30,886 bases of DNA from JAICKN01 sp036491415. GTDB taxonomy: Bacteria > Acidobacteriota > Terriglobia > Terriglobales > Acidobacteriaceae. Below, in pieces: positions 30,756 to 30,886 of the stretch. The stretch spans positions 1 to 30,886 of the forward strand of contig DASXCC010000074.1 of the NCBI GenBank assembly GCA_036491415.1, written 5' to 3'. Position 1 is the stretch's first letter. Every line of letters begins with the position of its first letter. A program made the translations under genes and the position numbers. A model generated the notes under the pieces. The model was not told the origin of the DNA and ran no database searches. It was given only the letters and a program-made list of their open reading frames with translations.

Positions 30756-30886
30756 CTACTGGACGAACGGCCAACCGTCGGAATCGAAACCCAGGCGATT
30801 GATCCCCAGCGTTGGCGCGCCATTATTGTTGCCGTCGTAGTAGTGATACACCAATGTCGGCTGCGTGCCATCGGTAAAAACACTCT
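30756..30886 (-). CDS. C-terminal end of a second GH43 arabinanase, cut by the window edge
   Basis: The last 43 codons of a minus-strand gene run from the window edge to TAG at 30756. The translation contains SVFTDGTQPTLVYHYYDGNN, then GAPTLGINRLGFD and SDGWPFVQ. This is the characteristic last blade of GH43 endo-arabinanases (the calcium-site His region LVYHYYD, then NNNGxPTL and DGWP). It differs clearly from the end of the GH43 protein at 25511-26572 (VFHAYDGKTGDAYLQIS), so it is a second, more typical enzyme and not a duplicate. Most of the gene, including its catalytic residues, lies outside the window. Confidence 0.8.
   Translation of the reverse strand, partial: SVFTDGTQPTLVYHYYDGNNNGAPTLGINRLGFDSDGWPFVQ

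Overview
The window looks like a chromosomal segment of an acidobacterium (Terriglobia-type). The evidence is the combination of an Oar-like TonB-dependent receptor with an N-terminal carboxypeptidase-regulatory-like domain, an S53 protease with a pro-kumamolisin domain, several CRTAC1-type FG-GAP/ASPIC-UnbV proteins and many secreted TPR proteins. This assignment rests on gene content only. No rRNA, tRNA, CRISPR array, integrase or insertion sequence was seen.

Layout. Positions 1-857 hold the 3' part of a gene that looks frameshifted near base 60. Positions 863-4699 hold a degenerate EAL-HDOD signalling protein and an S53 protease, both on the minus strand. Positions 5060-15116 (minus) hold a TonB-dependent receptor, a TPR protein, a CRTAC1 protein, a GH5-like hydrolase and a Tat-exported GH51 alpha-L-arabinofuranosidase. 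A plus-strand gene at 15238-18009 encodes an unusual parvulin-TPR-CRTAC1 fusion, divergent from the GH51 gene. Positions 18016-25357 (minus) hold a secreted protein of unknown function, ribulokinase, a FucI-like L-arabinose/L-fucose isomerase, a LacI-family regulator and a secreted aldose 1-epimerase. A GH43 endo-arabinanase follows on the plus strand (25511-26572). The right end (minus) carries two TPR proteins, a third CRTAC1 protein and the last 43 codons of a second GH43 arabinanase running off the edge.

How the genes work together. I read most of the window as an arabinan/L-arabinose utilisation locus. Secreted GH43 and GH51 enzymes would cut arabinan to arabinose, the TonB receptor would import fragments across the outer membrane, the periplasmic mutarotase would equilibrate anomers, and the isomerase plus ribulokinase would give L-ribulose 5-phosphate. 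Close variants of one 14-bp palindrome, AGTAAACGTTTACT, lie upstream of the TonB receptor, the TPR gene, the GH51/fusion divergent pair, the isomerase-kinase operon and the epimerase/GH43 divergent pair. The LacI-family protein encoded in the middle is the obvious candidate to bind them, which would make this one regulon of at least five promoters. No AraD epimerase, canonical AraA, inner-membrane sugar transporter or SusD is visible.

The least explained part is the threefold pairing of CRTAC1 proteins with TPR proteins: as neighbours twice, and fused in one polypeptide once. Two of these modules sit behind the arabinose operators. A surface or periplasmic CRTAC1-TPR partnership serving polysaccharide use is the main candidate here for an undescribed system.
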